Positions 54,207 to 63,716 of a stretch of DNA of 64,000 bases are shown piece after piece (position 1 is the stretch's first letter; each line of letters starts with the position of its first letter). The DNA comes from Shewanella sp. VB17. GTDB taxonomy: Bacteria > Pseudomonadota > Gammaproteobacteria > Enterobacterales > Shewanellaceae. The translations under genes were made by a program, and so were the position numbers. The stretch lies in NCBI RefSeq assembly GCF_013248905.1, contig NZ_JABRVS010000001.1, positions 3,162,001 through 3,226,000 on the forward strand, in the 5' to 3' direction. The notes beneath the pieces were generated by a model. It ran no database searches, had not been told where the DNA came from, and was given only the letters and a program-made list of their open reading frames with translations.

Positions 54207-54304
54207 CGATGAGTACAATCTAAAAGAATGGGTAAAGAGCGCTTTACCCATTGCCATAAATTTCCTACAATCGCCGTCATTAGCGATAAAGGATGGAGAT
54301 AATA

Positions 54305-55261
54305 ATGAGTCAAGCTAGACACTGTGAATTACTGATTTTGGGCTCAGGCCCTGCCGGCTATACTGCAGCAATATATGCAGCCCGCGCAAACTTAACACCT
54401 GTTTTGATCACGGGCATTCAACAAGGTGGTCAGCTGACCACCACTACAGAAGTTGAAAATTGGCCAGGCGATGCTGAAGATCTTACCGGTCCGGCTTTGA
54501 TGGAACGCATGCAAAAACATGCGGAAAAATTTGAAACTGACATCATTTTCGATCACATTAATGAAGTTGATCTCCAAGTACGTCCTTTTAAATTAAAAGG
54601 AGATAATGGCGAGTTTACTTGTGATGCTTTAATCATCTCTACTGGCGCTTCGGCGATGTATCTTGGTCTTGATTCTGAGGAAAAATTTAAAGGGAAAGGC
54701 GTTTCAGCGTGCGCAACGTGTGACGGTTTCTTCTATCGTAACCAGAAAGTCGCGGTGATTGGCGGTGGTAATACTGCTGTTGAAGAAGCCCTTTACCTAA
54801 GCAACATCGCATCTGAAGTTCACTTAATTCATCGCCGTGATACTTTTCGCAGCGAAAAAATATTAACAAAACGATTAATGGACAAAGTTGCCAATGGTAA
54901 CATTATCTTACACTTACATAATACATTACATGAAGTTGTCGGTGATCAAATGGGCGTAACAGGCCTTAAGATGCAAAGTACCAAAGATGCTACAATTCAA
55001 GATCTTGAAGTGATGGGCGTGTTTGTTGCAATTGGTCATAAGCCCAACACGCAAATGTTTGAAGGCCAACTTGAAATGAACCATGGCTATATCAAGGTAC
55101 AAAGTGGCCTAGAAGGTAATGCTACTCAAACAAGCATAGAGGGAGTATTTGCGGCGGGTGATGTTATGGATCAACATTATCGTCAAGCTATCACGTCTGC
55201 TGGAACAGGTTGCATGGCTGCACTTGATGCAGAACGTTACTTGGATGCAAAAAAGAGTTAA
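54305..55261 (+). CDS. trxB: Thioredoxin reductase
   Basis: Reduces thioredoxin with NADPH; 318 residues, FAD-bound homodimer. The FAD motif LGSGPAGYTAAIYAAR is N-terminal, the redox-active pair is in SACATCDGFF, and the NADPH motif is IGGGNTAVEEALYL; VFAAGDVMD is near the end. I start at the ATG at 54305 after a GGAG site; an ATG four codons upstream is too close to that site. The order trxB-lrp-ftsK of E. coli is kept here except that ald lies between. Confidence 0.96.
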   Translation: MSQARHCELLILGSGPAGYTAAIYAARANLTPVLITGIQQGGQLTTTTEVENWPGDAEDLTGPALMERMQKHAEKFETDIIFDHINEVDLQVRPFKLKGDNGEFTCDALIISTGASAMYLGLDSEEKFKGKGVSACATCDGFFYRNQKVAVIGGGNTAVEEALYLSNIASEVHLIHRRDTFRSEKILTKRLMDKVANGNIILHLHNTLHEVVGDQMGVTGLKMQSTKDATIQDLEVMGVFVAIGHKPNTQMFEGQLEMNHGYIKVQSGLEGNATQTSIEGVFAAGDVMDQHYRQAITSAGTGCMAALDAERYLDAKKS

Positions 55262-55391
55262 TACTCGTCGGTTCCATTTCATTCTTTAATTATTAGTAGC
55301 AGACATAAGTTCTGCTATTTTTTTGTGATGATAGATAGCCGAACTTAGAATAACATCACATTGATGTTCAGTAAGTAAAACTGTAATACTA

Positions 55392-55417
55392 AAAAAGGGA
55401 CCCTAAGGTCCCTTTTT
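55392..55417. terminator. Two-way terminator between trxB and rplT
   Basis: AAAAAGGGACC (55392-55402) and GGTCCCTTTTT (55407-55417) form a perfect 11-bp stem with loop CTAA. Both strands end in T-runs, so it ends trxB and the infC-rpmI-rplT transcript. Confidence 0.9.
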
Positions 55418-55434
55418 AAAGCAGATTTAGCTAA

Positions 55435-55794
55435 TTAATTAGCTAACGCTTCTTTTGCTTTCTCAACTAAAGTTGTAAACACAACTTTATCAAAAACAGC
55501 GATGTCAGACAGGATCTTACGATCGATTTCAATAGAGGCTTTTTTCAAACCATTAATGAAACGGCTGTAAGATAGACCATTTTGACGAGAAGCCGCATTG
55601 ATACGTGCAATCCAAAGTTGACGGAATTGACGTTTCTTTTGACGACGGTCACGATAGGCATATTGACCCGCTTTAGTTACGGCTTGCTTCGCAACACGGT
55701 AAGTACGTGAGCGAGCTCCGTAATAACCTTTAGCTAGTTTAAGTACTTTCTTGTGACGAGCACGAGCGGTTACACCACGCTTAACTCTAGGCAT
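55435..55794 (-). CDS. rplT: 50S ribosomal protein L20
   Basis: A 119-residue, very basic ribosomal protein: RVKRGVTARARHKKVLKLAKGYYGARSRTYRVAKQAV is the 23S-binding N-terminus. L20 also represses its own operon in E. coli by binding the rpmI leader. It is the last gene of the thrS-infC-rpmI-rplT run. Confidence 0.98.
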   Translation of the reverse strand: MPRVKRGVTARARHKKVLKLAKGYYGARSRTYRVAKQAVTKAGQYAYRDRRQKKRQFRQLWIARINAASRQNGLSYSRFINGLKKASIEIDRKILSDIAVFDKVVFTTLVEKAKEALAN

Positions 55795-55812
55795 TGTTCA
55801 TTGCTCCTTTAA

Positions 55813-56007
55813 TTAAGCGTAAGGTAGTTGACGTGCAATTGCAGGCATGTCAGCTTTAGATACTAAACATTTAGCACGTAAGTGACGTTTACGCTTAGTG
55901 CTCTTCTTGGTCAAAATGTGACGTAAATTGGCTTGCTTACGTTTGAAACCATTAGCGGTTTTCTTAAAACGCTTCGCTACACCCTTGTCTGTTTTCATTT
56001 TAGGCAT
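55813..56007 (-). CDS. rpmI: 50S ribosomal protein L35
   Basis: A 64-residue basic protein starting MPKMKTDKGVAKRFKKTANG. I chose the ATG at 56007; eight more residues upstream do not match the family. It follows infC by 85 bases, an interval that may include L20-binding structure. Confidence 0.97.
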   Translation of the reverse strand: MPKMKTDKGVAKRFKKTANGFKRKQANLRHILTKKSTKRKRHLRAKCLVSKADMPAIARQLPYA

Positions 56008-56092
56008 TGCTAAAACTCCGCATTGGGACATTAATAAAACGCAAGGCGAGCAGACATCTTAACAGATCTCTGCTACTTTTTTGTTGGCCTTA

Positions 56093-56635
56093 CTATTTCT
56101 TTTTCGGCGCGAGTACCATTACAGCTTGGCGACCTTCCATTTTAGGAAAGGACTCAACAACTGCTATCTCAGCCAAATCATCTTTAATACGATTCAAAAG
56201 ATTCATACCAAGACTTTGGTGAGCCATTTCGCGACCACGAAAACGCAGCGTTACTTTCGCTTTGTCACCGTCATCTAGAAAACGATTCAGGTTGCGTAGT
56301 TTTACCTGATAATCATTTTCGTCTGTACCGGGACGGAATTTAATTTCCTTCACCTGTACAACTTTCTGCTTCTTCTTTTGTTCTTTTTGAGACTTTGCTT
56401 TATCAAAAAGAAACTTTCCGTAGTCCATTATACGACAAACCGGCGGCTCAGCGTTAGGACTAATTTCAACTAAGTCCACACCAGCCTCATCGGCTAACTC
56501 TTGTGCTTCTCTAATTGTTAATAATCCAACAGGCTCACCATCTAGACCGTTTAAACGTACTTCTGGAACACCTACAATGAGTTCATTGATTCTATTCGGG
56601 GCCGCCTGGCGCCCTGCTGTTTTTTTGATCTTTAT
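56093..56635 (-). CDS. infC: Translation initiation factor IF-3, apparent AUA start
   Basis: IF-3 checks start codons and keeps 30S subunits free; 180 residues. The best-conserved core is AGVDLVEISPNAEPPVCRIMDYGKFLF to MVLAPKKK. A GTG inside the core (56479) would cut off the N-terminal domain, which is clearly encoded upstream (KTAGRQAAPNRINELIVGVPEVRL). No ATG, GTG or TTG starts that region. The frame begins best with ATA at 56635-56633, eight bases after GGAGG in the end of thrS; an ATC two codons later is a weaker choice. Rare start codons in infC are known (AUU in E. coli) and let IF-3 repress itself. Confidence 0.93.
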   Translation of the reverse strand: MKIKKTAGRQAAPNRINELIVGVPEVRLNGLDGEPVGLLTIREAQELADEAGVDLVEISPNAEPPVCRIMDYGKFLFDKAKSQKEQKKKQKVVQVKEIKFRPGTDENDYQVKLRNLNRFLDDGDKAKVTLRFRGREMAHQSLGMNLLNRIKDDLAEIAVVESFPKMEGRQAVMVLAPKKK

Positions 56636-56638
56636 GAC

Positions 56639-58567
56639 CTATTCCTCCAACAAATTGAGACTACGGAGCGTTATTTGTTTTTTGATCTTAGAAGCAAATT
56701 CTGTGATTTGCATTTTACCTAAGTCAATACCATCTCTGGTTCGCACCGCAACTTCCTTATTTTCCATTTCTTGATCACCAATGACCAATAAATAAGGCAC
56801 ACGTCTTAGAGTGTGTTCGCGTATCTTAAAGCCTATTTTCTCATTCCTCAAGTCTTTAGAGGCACGAATACCACTTTCTTTTAAAATATTTACGACTTCA
56901 TCGACATAATCAGACTGTTTATCGGTAATATTCATCACAATGGTTTGCATAGGCGCTAACCAAGTTGGAAATTTACCCGCATATTCTTCAATAAGAATCC
57001 CTAGAAAACGCTCTAACGATCCTAAAATGGCACGGTGGATCATTACCGGCGTTTGACGACTATTGTCTTCGGCAACATATGTCGCTCCAAGACGCTCAGG
57101 TAAAGCGTAGTCAAGTTGAACAGTACCACACTGCCATGCGCGATCTAAGCAGTCGTGAAGTGTGAATTCAATTTTAGGACCATAAAATGCACCTTCACCA
57201 GGTAAAATCTCAAAAGCGATATCATTTGCCTTTAATGCATGTTTAAGGGCATCTTCGGCTCTGTCCCACATCTCATCATCGCCAATGCGTTTTTCAGGAC
57301 GCGTAGAAAGTTTAACAACGATATTTTTAAAGCCAAATGTTTCGTATGTATCATACACCATCTTGATACAGGCACTCACCTCTTGTTGTACCTGATTTTC
57401 AGTACAAAAAACATGAGCATCATCTTGAGTAAAGCCTCGAACACGCATCAGCCCATGTAAAGAGCCTGAGGGTTCGTTACGATGACAACAACCAAACTCA
57501 GCCATACGTAAAGGCAGATCACGGTATGATTTCAAACCTTGATTAAATATCTGCACGTGACCGGGACAGTTCATTGGCTTAATGGCATATTCACGATTTT
57601 CAGAATTGGTCGTGAACATTGCATCGGAGTATTTGTCCCAATGGCCTGAACGTTCCCACAGTGCACGATCCATCATTAATGGCCCCTTCACTTCCTGGTA
57701 AGTGTATTGCCCTAACTTTTGACGAATAAATTTCTCAAGTTCGAGGAACAAACTCCAGCCATCATTATGCCAAAACACCATACCGGGTGCTTCCTCTTGC
57801 ATATGATAAAGATCAAGTTGCTTACCAATTTTACGGTGATCGCGTTTCGCGGCTTCTTCCAAACGATTAAGGTGCACTTTAAGGGCTTTTTTGTCTGCCC
57901 AAGCTGTGCCATAGACGCGTTGTAACATCTTATTTTCTGAGTTACCACGCCAGTATGCACCAGCAACGCTCATTAACTTAAAGTGCTGACAGAACTTCAT
58001 GTTTGGAACATGTGGGCCACGGCACATATCAACGTATTCTTCATGATGGTATAACGCAGGTTGAGAATCATTACTGATATTCTCATCAAGGATCGCCATT
58101 TTATATGTTTCACCACGAGCTTCGAACGTATCACGCGCCACTTGCCAGCTTCCGACTCGTTTTTTAACAACATAGTTTGTTTTTGCAAGTTGTACCATGC
58201 GCTTTTCCAACGCATCTATGTCTTCTTGGGTCAGTTTATGCTCTAAATCGATATCATAATAAAAACCATTATCGATTACTGGTCCTATCGCCATTTTTGC
58301 TTCTGGCCATAATTGCTTGAATGCATGACCGAGTAGATGAGCACATGAGTGCCGAAGGATCTCTACACCCTCGGTATCTTTAGCGGTAATAATAGACAAC
58401 TCGGAATCGGTATCGATAATGTCACAAGCATCTTTCAACTCACCATTAATTCGACCTGCGATACACGCTTTGGCGAGACCCGGTCCGATATCGGCTGCAA
58501 CATCTAACGTAGAAACAGGATGAGCAAACTCACGTTTGCTTCCATCAGGAAGTGTAATAACAGGCAT
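56639..58567 (-). CDS. thrS: Threonyl-tRNA synthetase
   Basis: Charges tRNA-Thr; 642 residues with the full bacterial layout: TGS domain (1 to about 60), editing domain with HSCAHLLGHAFKQLWP, class II core with the zinc-ligand Cys in MNCPGHVQIF near residue 334 and motif 2 FGCCHRNEPSGSLHGLMRVRGFTQDD, then an anticodon domain. The end encodes the infC ribosome site. The leader has a hairpin like the E. coli operator, so the protein probably represses its own translation. Confidence 0.97.
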   Translation of the reverse strand: MPVITLPDGSKREFAHPVSTLDVAADIGPGLAKACIAGRINGELKDACDIIDTDSELSIITAKDTEGVEILRHSCAHLLGHAFKQLWPEAKMAIGPVIDNGFYYDIDLEHKLTQEDIDALEKRMVQLAKTNYVVKKRVGSWQVARDTFEARGETYKMAILDENISNDSQPALYHHEEYVDMCRGPHVPNMKFCQHFKLMSVAGAYWRGNSENKMLQRVYGTAWADKKALKVHLNRLEEAAKRDHRKIGKQLDLYHMQEEAPGMVFWHNDGWSLFLELEKFIRQKLGQYTYQEVKGPLMMDRALWERSGHWDKYSDAMFTTNSENREYAIKPMNCPGHVQIFNQGLKSYRDLPLRMAEFGCCHRNEPSGSLHGLMRVRGFTQDDAHVFCTENQVQQEVSACIKMVYDTYETFGFKNIVVKLSTRPEKRIGDDEMWDRAEDALKHALKANDIAFEILPGEGAFYGPKIEFTLHDCLDRAWQCGTVQLDYALPERLGATYVAEDNSRQTPVMIHRAILGSLERFLGILIEEYAGKFPTWLAPMQTIVMNITDKQSDYVDEVVNILKESGIRASKDLRNEKIGFKIREHTLRRVPYLLVIGDQEMENKEVAVRTRDGIDLGKMQITEFASKIKKQITLRSLNLLEE

Positions 58568-58586
58568 GAAAATTCCTTATCCAGTG

Positions 58587-58607
58587 GTGACCCCCACGTA
58601 GGGCCAC
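58587..58607 (-). promoter_or_regulatory. thrS: Possible thrS translational operator (tRNA-Thr anticodon-arm mimic)
   Basis: On the minus-strand RNA, GUGGCCC and GGGUCAC form a 7-bp stem (one G-U) closing a seven-base loop UACGUGG. CGU, a threonine anticodon, takes the central positions of the loop. It ends 19 bases before the ATG and next to the AAGGA ribosome site, as in the E. coli thrS operator domain 2. Confidence 0.5.
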
Positions 58608-58851
58608 TTGCTAATTAAATAATAAAAAAACGCACTTATGGGATAAGCCATTACAAGAGTCTTAGTCACCTTAAGTACAAGCACGTAATTCTACGAGATC
58701 ACACTAGCGTAACGCAAGGGGCTGCTGGACTTTAGCGCAATAAAACATATTGAGTTAGCCATTCAACCAATGTCACGATTAAACAACATTACCGTCATTT
58801 TTACTTAATATTCATAACCTAAAATATTCTCATACACAAAAGGAGATCGAT

Positions 58852-59148
58852 ATGATGAATGTATTCATACTCACAGTCGCACTGATTTCAATGACTGATA
58901 ATGAAAATAGGCAAGAAAGGATCTCAAAAGCGGGATCCTCCATGATCACAATGAGTCACTCGAAAAATGAGCTCTTAAGCTCTTCTGTATCACCAGCTCT
59001 TGCTCATATTACCAGTGAAGAATTATCAATGGAGATCAAAGCTAATCTAGAGACAGCATTTGAGCGGATCTTAACGGAAATGGACCAAGAGTTAACAAAC
59101 AACATTAAGAGTGATTCAACAAATACTCTTTATTCACAAAAAGACTAA
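58852..59148 (+). CDS. Small protein of unknown function
   Basis: A 98-residue ORF with an AGGAG site six bases before the ATG. The start is mildly hydrophobic (VFILTVALISM) and the rest polar and helical (ELSMEIKANLETAFERILTEMDQEL). I do not recognise the family. It is placed alone between the thrS promoter region and the tRNA cluster. The good ribosome site is the main support. Confidence 0.5.
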   Translation: MMNVFILTVALISMTDNENRQERISKAGSSMITMSHSKNELLSSSVSPALAHITSEELSMEIKANLETAFERILTEMDQELTNNIKSDSTNTLYSQKD

Positions 59149-59355
59149 CCAAAAAAACAACAAGTATGATTAATAACGTTATCTTCAAAATAGAGAGATA
59201 ATACTACATAATGAAGTGGTTTCGGTATCTAACGATGATTGTATATAGCGTGTAACTTTATAGGACATCTTCATCCATCTAGGCGACACTCGCCAAAAAT
59301 TAACGTGATTTATCAATCAAAAAAAATTGGTTAATATAAGAGTCAATTTTAGATA

Positions 59356-59378
59356 TAAAAAAACCAGCTTTAACTGGT
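59356..59378 (-). terminator. Terminator of the tRNA operon
   Basis: On the minus strand ACCAG and CTGGT (59374-59378 and 59363-59367) with a six-base loop are followed by TTTTTTTATA. It lies 22 bases after the last tRNA gene. Confidence 0.75.
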
Positions 59379-59399
59379 GAATGATCTTTTTAAAAGAAA

Positions 59400-59476
59400 T
59401 GGTACAACCGAGTGGATTCGAACCACCGACCCCTACCATGTCAAGGTAGTGCTCTAACCAACTGAGCTACGGTTGT
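59400..59476 (-). tRNA. tRNA-Val (GAC), copy 2 in transcript order
   Basis: 77 nt cloverleaf including an encoded CCA. The acceptor ACAACCG pairs with CGGTTGT; the D arm is GCTCAGTTGGTTAGAGC; the anticodon loop CTTGACA reads GAC; the T loop is GTTCGAATC. It closely matches the E. coli tRNA-Val(GAC) body except for the acceptor. Confidence 0.96.
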
Positions 59477-59507
59477 ATTTTTGATGCATGTATATATTTT
59501 AAATATG

Positions 59508-59584
59508 TGGTACAACCGAGTGGATTCGAACCACCGACCCCTACCATGTCAAGGTAGTGCTCTAACCAACTGAGCTACGGTTGT
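59508..59584 (-). tRNA. tRNA-Val (GAC), copy 1 in transcript order
   Basis: Identical to the copy at 59400-59476, separated by 31 bases. It follows the fMet array by two bases, so all seven tRNAs are likely cut from one precursor. Confidence 0.96.
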
Positions 59585-59586
59585 AT

Positions 59587-59663
<77 letters not shown>

Positions 59664-59707
59664 TCCGATAAACGCCGTAAATTATTTTAATTCTACTTAC
59701 AAAGAAT

Positions 59708-59784
<77 letters not shown>

Positions 59785-59828
59785 TCCGATAAACGCCGTA
59801 AATTATTTTAATTCTACTTACAAAGAAT

Positions 59829-59905
<77 letters not shown>

Positions 59906-59949
59906 TCCGATAAACGCTGTAAATTATTTTGATTCTACTTACAAAGAAT

Positions 59950-60026
<77 letters not shown>

Positions 60027-60070
60027 TCCGATAAACGCTGTAAATTATTTTGATTCTACTTACAAAGAAT

Positions 60071-60147
<77 letters not shown>

Positions 60148-60187
60148 TCCTACAGTCCGTTCGGCTATTGCCTTGGGAACGAGCGCC

Positions 60188-60215
60188 ATAATACGGGATA
60201 CTCATTTTGTTGCAA
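60188..60215 (-). promoter_or_regulatory. Promoter of the tRNA operon
   Basis: On the minus strand TTGCAA (60210-60215) and TATTAT (60188-60193) with a 16-base spacer, followed by a G+C-rich GGCGCTCG. The G+C discriminator is typical of stable-RNA promoters under stringent control. It lies about 40 bases upstream of the first tRNA. Confidence 0.65.
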
Positions 60216-60351
60216 GTAAAAAAACACGATTTAAGTTTAAATGCCGCTTTGCTGTCCAATTTGCTCTTTTATAGTGCATATATATCAATAAACATCATCC
60301 ACCTTATTTTTTTGTTTTAAAATCATGTAACTTAACTCTCCAATGACACAA

Positions 60352-61713
60352 TCAAGTAAGCACTTCTTTAAACAAACCTCTTTTTTGTATATAGCGTAAA
60401 CGAAGGGCAAACAAAATAGCCGCACTCGTTAAACCTGCAATAAGCCCTACCCAAAAACCATGAGCTCCCATCGCTGGAACAAGTAAATCCGTCCTTGCCA
60501 GCACATAGCCCAACAACATGCCGACACCCCAATAAGAAAATAATGTAATATAAAGTGCGCTTCGTGTATCTTTATACCCCCTTAGCGCTCCAGCAGCAAC
60601 GACTTGTATTGAATCAGAGAGTTGATATAAAGCCGCAAGAAACATCAAACTGCCAGCCAAGATCACCACTTCAGGATTATCATTATATAAGTAGGCTATC
60701 TCAATTCTGAACAACACGGTGATCATGGCCGTCATCACAGCTAAGATAAAAGACATCGTTAGCGCTAGTTTCGTGATTAACGCTGATATATCTGCTTTAT
60801 CTTGCCCCAAATAATAACCAACACGGATTGACACTGCCGTGCCAATAGATAAAGGCAACATAAACACAAGTGACGAAAAATTTAATGCGATTTGATGACC
60901 TGCAACCACATTTGCTCCTAATGGTGCTAACAATAGGGCAATAACCGCAAACAAACTCACTTCAAAAAATAATGCCATTGCAATAGGAAAGCCATGTTTG
61001 CTCATATTCCACATCGTTGGTAAATGAGGTTTATGAAATGATTTGAACGGCGCCATCACAGCAAATCTTTTATGAAGCTGCATGTAAATTATCATGGCAA
61101 TAAACATCGCCCAAAAAACTAATGCCGTCGCAACCCCACAACCAGCCCCTCCCATCGCAGGCATGCCAAAATGACCATAAATAAATATATAATTAGCAGG
61201 TATGTTAACTGCAAGCCCTACGAAACCAATAATCATAGTAGGAAAAGTGTAAGAAATACCTTCGCAACAACCTCTAAGCACTTGATAAAGTACAAACACA
61301 GGCACCCCCCAAGAAAATCCCTGCAAATAACCGACACTCATCCTAGCCATTTCAGGATCAAGATCCATCATCATAAAAATGTTTTCGGCAAAACTAAGAA
61401 ACAAGATCACACCTAGACTGCCAATGATGGCAATATAACCAGCTTGAAACGCTAAAGCTTGTATTGATTTTTGATTATTGGCACCATGGTAATGAGCAAA
61501 TACAGGAGTAAATGCAAGCAATAGTCCTTGTACGAAGAGTAAAGCAGGTAACCATAAACTGGTTCCAATCGCAACAGCGGCCATATCTAAGGCACTCACT
61601 CTGCCAGCCATAGCCGTATCAATAAACCCCATCATGGTTTGGGTTATTTGAGCAATAAATATAGGCAATGCCAGCTGCACGAGACGTTTGGCTTGAAAGC
61701 CGGGATTATTCAT
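60352..61713 (-). CDS. norM: NorM/MdtK-type MATE multidrug exporter
   Basis: A 453-residue MATE transporter with 12 helices: QTMMGFIDTAMAGRVSALDMAAVAIGTSLWLP is the family's first-half signature, and SIGTAVSIRVGYYLGQDKADI is in the second half. Exchanges Na+ or H+ for cationic drugs. It is divergent from ribE with 32 bases between starts; E. coli mdtK is also next to ribE, which supports the assignment. Confidence 0.94.
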   Translation of the reverse strand: MNNPGFQAKRLVQLALPIFIAQITQTMMGFIDTAMAGRVSALDMAAVAIGTSLWLPALLFVQGLLLAFTPVFAHYHGANNQKSIQALAFQAGYIAIIGSLGVILFLSFAENIFMMMDLDPEMARMSVGYLQGFSWGVPVFVLYQVLRGCCEGISYTFPTMIIGFVGLAVNIPANYIFIYGHFGMPAMGGAGCGVATALVFWAMFIAMIIYMQLHKRFAVMAPFKSFHKPHLPTMWNMSKHGFPIAMALFFEVSLFAVIALLLAPLGANVVAGHQIALNFSSLVFMLPLSIGTAVSIRVGYYLGQDKADISALITKLALTMSFILAVMTAMITVLFRIEIAYLYNDNPEVVILAGSLMFLAALYQLSDSIQVVAAGALRGYKDTRSALYITLFSYWGVGMLLGYVLARTDLLVPAMGAHGFWVGLIAGLTSAAILFALRLRYIQKRGLFKEVLT

Positions 61714-61745
61714 TAAGGCACCCTTTAATTCTAACGAGAGAATAT

Positions 61746-62366
61746 ATGTTTACAGGAATAGTTCAAGCCACATGCGAAGTGGTTGCAATACATAAAAAAA
61801 ATGGCGTAAATACGTTAGCCATTGCCATGGAGCCGAATTTACGCAAAGGACTCATTACTGGCGCAAGTGTTGCGAACAACGGAGTCTGTTTGACTGTTAC
61901 ACAAGTTGAGGATAATAAAGTGTTTTTCGATGTAATGGAAGAGACGTTAAACCTAACTAACCTCGCAAGCTTACAACTGGGTTCAAAGGTCAACATCGAG
62001 CGCTCTTTGACTTTTGGCAGTGAGATCGGCGGCCACTTACTATCAGGACATATCCATACCCGAGCCAGTATAATCGACATAAGCAATACCGACACACATT
62101 TTGATATTCAATTGGAAGTTGAGCCCAAATGGATGAATTATATTCTCTATAAAGGTTTTGTTGGGATCAATGGTTGCAGTTTAACTGTCGGTGCAGTCAC
62201 TGCAAATAATTTTATGCTTCATCTTATTCCAGAGACATTAAAGTTAACCAATCTTAATATTGTCAAAATTGGTGAACAACTTAATATTGAAATTGACAGC
62301 CAAACTCAGGCCATTGTCGACACAGTAGAACGAGTACTGGCAAAAAAAGGCATTGTTGGACTTTAA
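61746..62366 (+). CDS. ribE: Riboflavin synthase, alpha subunit
   Basis: Makes riboflavin from two 6,7-dimethyl-8-ribityllumazine molecules. 206 residues in two lumazine-binding repeats (about 1-97 and 98-195); starts MFTGIVQATCEV, then GASVANNGVCLTV, and the second repeat carries GFVGINGCSLTVGAV. The ATG at 61746 is the family start; the ORF extends 26 codons further but into norM. No FMN riboswitch lies in the short intergenic space. Confidence 0.96.
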   Translation: MFTGIVQATCEVVAIHKKNGVNTLAIAMEPNLRKGLITGASVANNGVCLTVTQVEDNKVFFDVMEETLNLTNLASLQLGSKVNIERSLTFGSEIGGHLLSGHIHTRASIIDISNTDTHFDIQLEVEPKWMNYILYKGFVGINGCSLTVGAVTANNFMLHLIPETLKLTNLNIVKIGEQLNIEIDSQTQAIVDTVERVLAKKGIVGL

Positions 62367-62388
62367 GACCCATTCACAAACTCTAACA

Positions 62389-62416
62389 AAGGCTGACACC
62401 ATTCGGAACCAGCCTT
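62389..62416. terminator. Weak two-way hairpin between ribE and prpF
   Basis: AAGGCTG (62389-62395) pairs with CAGCCTT (62410-62416). No strong T-run; supported mainly by the position between convergent genes. Confidence 0.4.
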
Positions 62417-62430
62417 AACATCCTCACACA

Positions 62431-63663
62431 TTAACCAAAAATATCACTAGGCACTCTGACACACCCTTCCATTAATACTCGTGCACTGCGGCTCATTACC
62501 ACTTTAGTTACATGCCATTGCCCATCTTCAAGTATGGCTTGAGCGCCAACCCTTAAACTTCCTGAAGGATGGCCAAAATTCACTTTACCATTAAGAGCTG
62601 ACTCTTGCTTACCTCCACTCGCAGCAAGATTCACTAAGGTGCCAGGTATCGCTGCAGCGGTGCCAATGGCCACCGCTGCAGTCCCCATCATGGCATGATG
62701 CAATTTACCCATAGACAGTGCACGAACATTGAGATCAATATCTGTACTTGCAATATTTTTACCGCTTGAAGAAGTATATCCAATCGGCTCAGCAACCATG
62801 GCCACTTTCGGAGTATGTTGTTGCCCTGCCGCTTCATCAATATGACTAATGAGTCCCATCTTCACCGCTCCGTAAGCACGAATAGCCTCAAACATCACCA
62901 ATGCTTGTGCATCACCATTAATGGCCTCTTGTAACTCAGCCCCGGTATAACCAAGATCTTGCGCTTGAATAAATATGGTGGGGATCCCTGCATTGATCAT
63001 GGTGGCTTTTAATACACCGCTAGCGACAACGTCACTAGGAAGCACTAAATCATCGACAAGATTCCCCGTGGGAAACATCGCTCCGGTCACATCAGCTGGA
63101 TCCATAAACTCAATCACAACTTCAGCTGCGGGAAAAGTCACCCCATCGAGTTCAAAACTCCCGACCTCTTGTACTTCCCCTTGAGCAATAGGCACATGAG
63201 CGACAATGGTTTTGTTGATATTGGCTTGCCAAATTCGCACAAGTGCAATGCCCTCATAGGGAATTCGTTCGACGTCCACTAAGCCACTGCTAATAGCAAA
63301 CGCGCCAACCGCTGCTGATAAATTACCGCAATTGCCACTCCAATCAACACACGCTTTATCGATCGCCACCTGACCAAAAAGATAATCAACATCATGATTT
63401 TCTTGCGTACTTTTAGACACTATCACTGTCTTGCTGGTACTGGAGGTCGCGCCTCCCATGCCGTCCGTTTGTTTACCATAAGGATCCGGACTGCCAATCA
63501 CGCGCAGTAATAAAGCATCACGATGAGCACCAGCAACTTGAGCTTGTAGTGGTAAATCCTCAAGATTAAAGAAAACGCCCTTACTAGTACCGCCGCGCAT
63601 GTACATCGCCGGTACTTTTAACTGAGGAGAGTAAGCGGGCGGAATATGTTGTGCATGAACCAT
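62431..63663 (-). CDS. prpF: 2-methylaconitate cis-trans isomerase
   Basis: Works with AcnD in the 2-methylcitrate cycle for propionate use. 410 residues, with the diaminopimelate-epimerase-like fold: MYMRGGTSKGVFF near the start, GKQTDGMGGATSSTSKTVIV, DWSGNCGNLSAAVGAFAI with the catalytic Cys region. It follows acnD by 53 bases; both are needed in organisms that lack PrpD. Confidence 0.95.
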   Translation of the reverse strand: MVHAQHIPPAYSPQLKVPAMYMRGGTSKGVFFNLEDLPLQAQVAGAHRDALLLRVIGSPDPYGKQTDGMGGATSSTSKTVIVSKSTQENHDVDYLFGQVAIDKACVDWSGNCGNLSAAVGAFAISSGLVDVERIPYEGIALVRIWQANINKTIVAHVPIAQGEVQEVGSFELDGVTFPAAEVVIEFMDPADVTGAMFPTGNLVDDLVLPSDVVASGVLKATMINAGIPTIFIQAQDLGYTGAELQEAINGDAQALVMFEAIRAYGAVKMGLISHIDEAAGQQHTPKVAMVAEPIGYTSSSGKNIASTDIDLNVRALSMGKLHHAMMGTAAVAIGTAAAIPGTLVNLAASGGKQESALNGKVNFGHPSGSLRVGAQAILEDGQWHVTKVVMSRSARVLMEGCVRVPSDIFG

Positions 63664-63716
63664 AAATCTTACCTTTATATTAAATAGCAGTCACATAGCA
63701 CCGCCATGAATCCCCA

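Noticed and set aside
61668..61745. ribE extended by 26 residues
   Set aside because: The extension overlaps the divergent norM start, and the family begins at MFTGIVQ.
61714..61745. FMN riboswitch ahead of ribE
   Set aside because: Only 32 bases separate ribE from norM; the element would not fit, and none of its pattern is seen.
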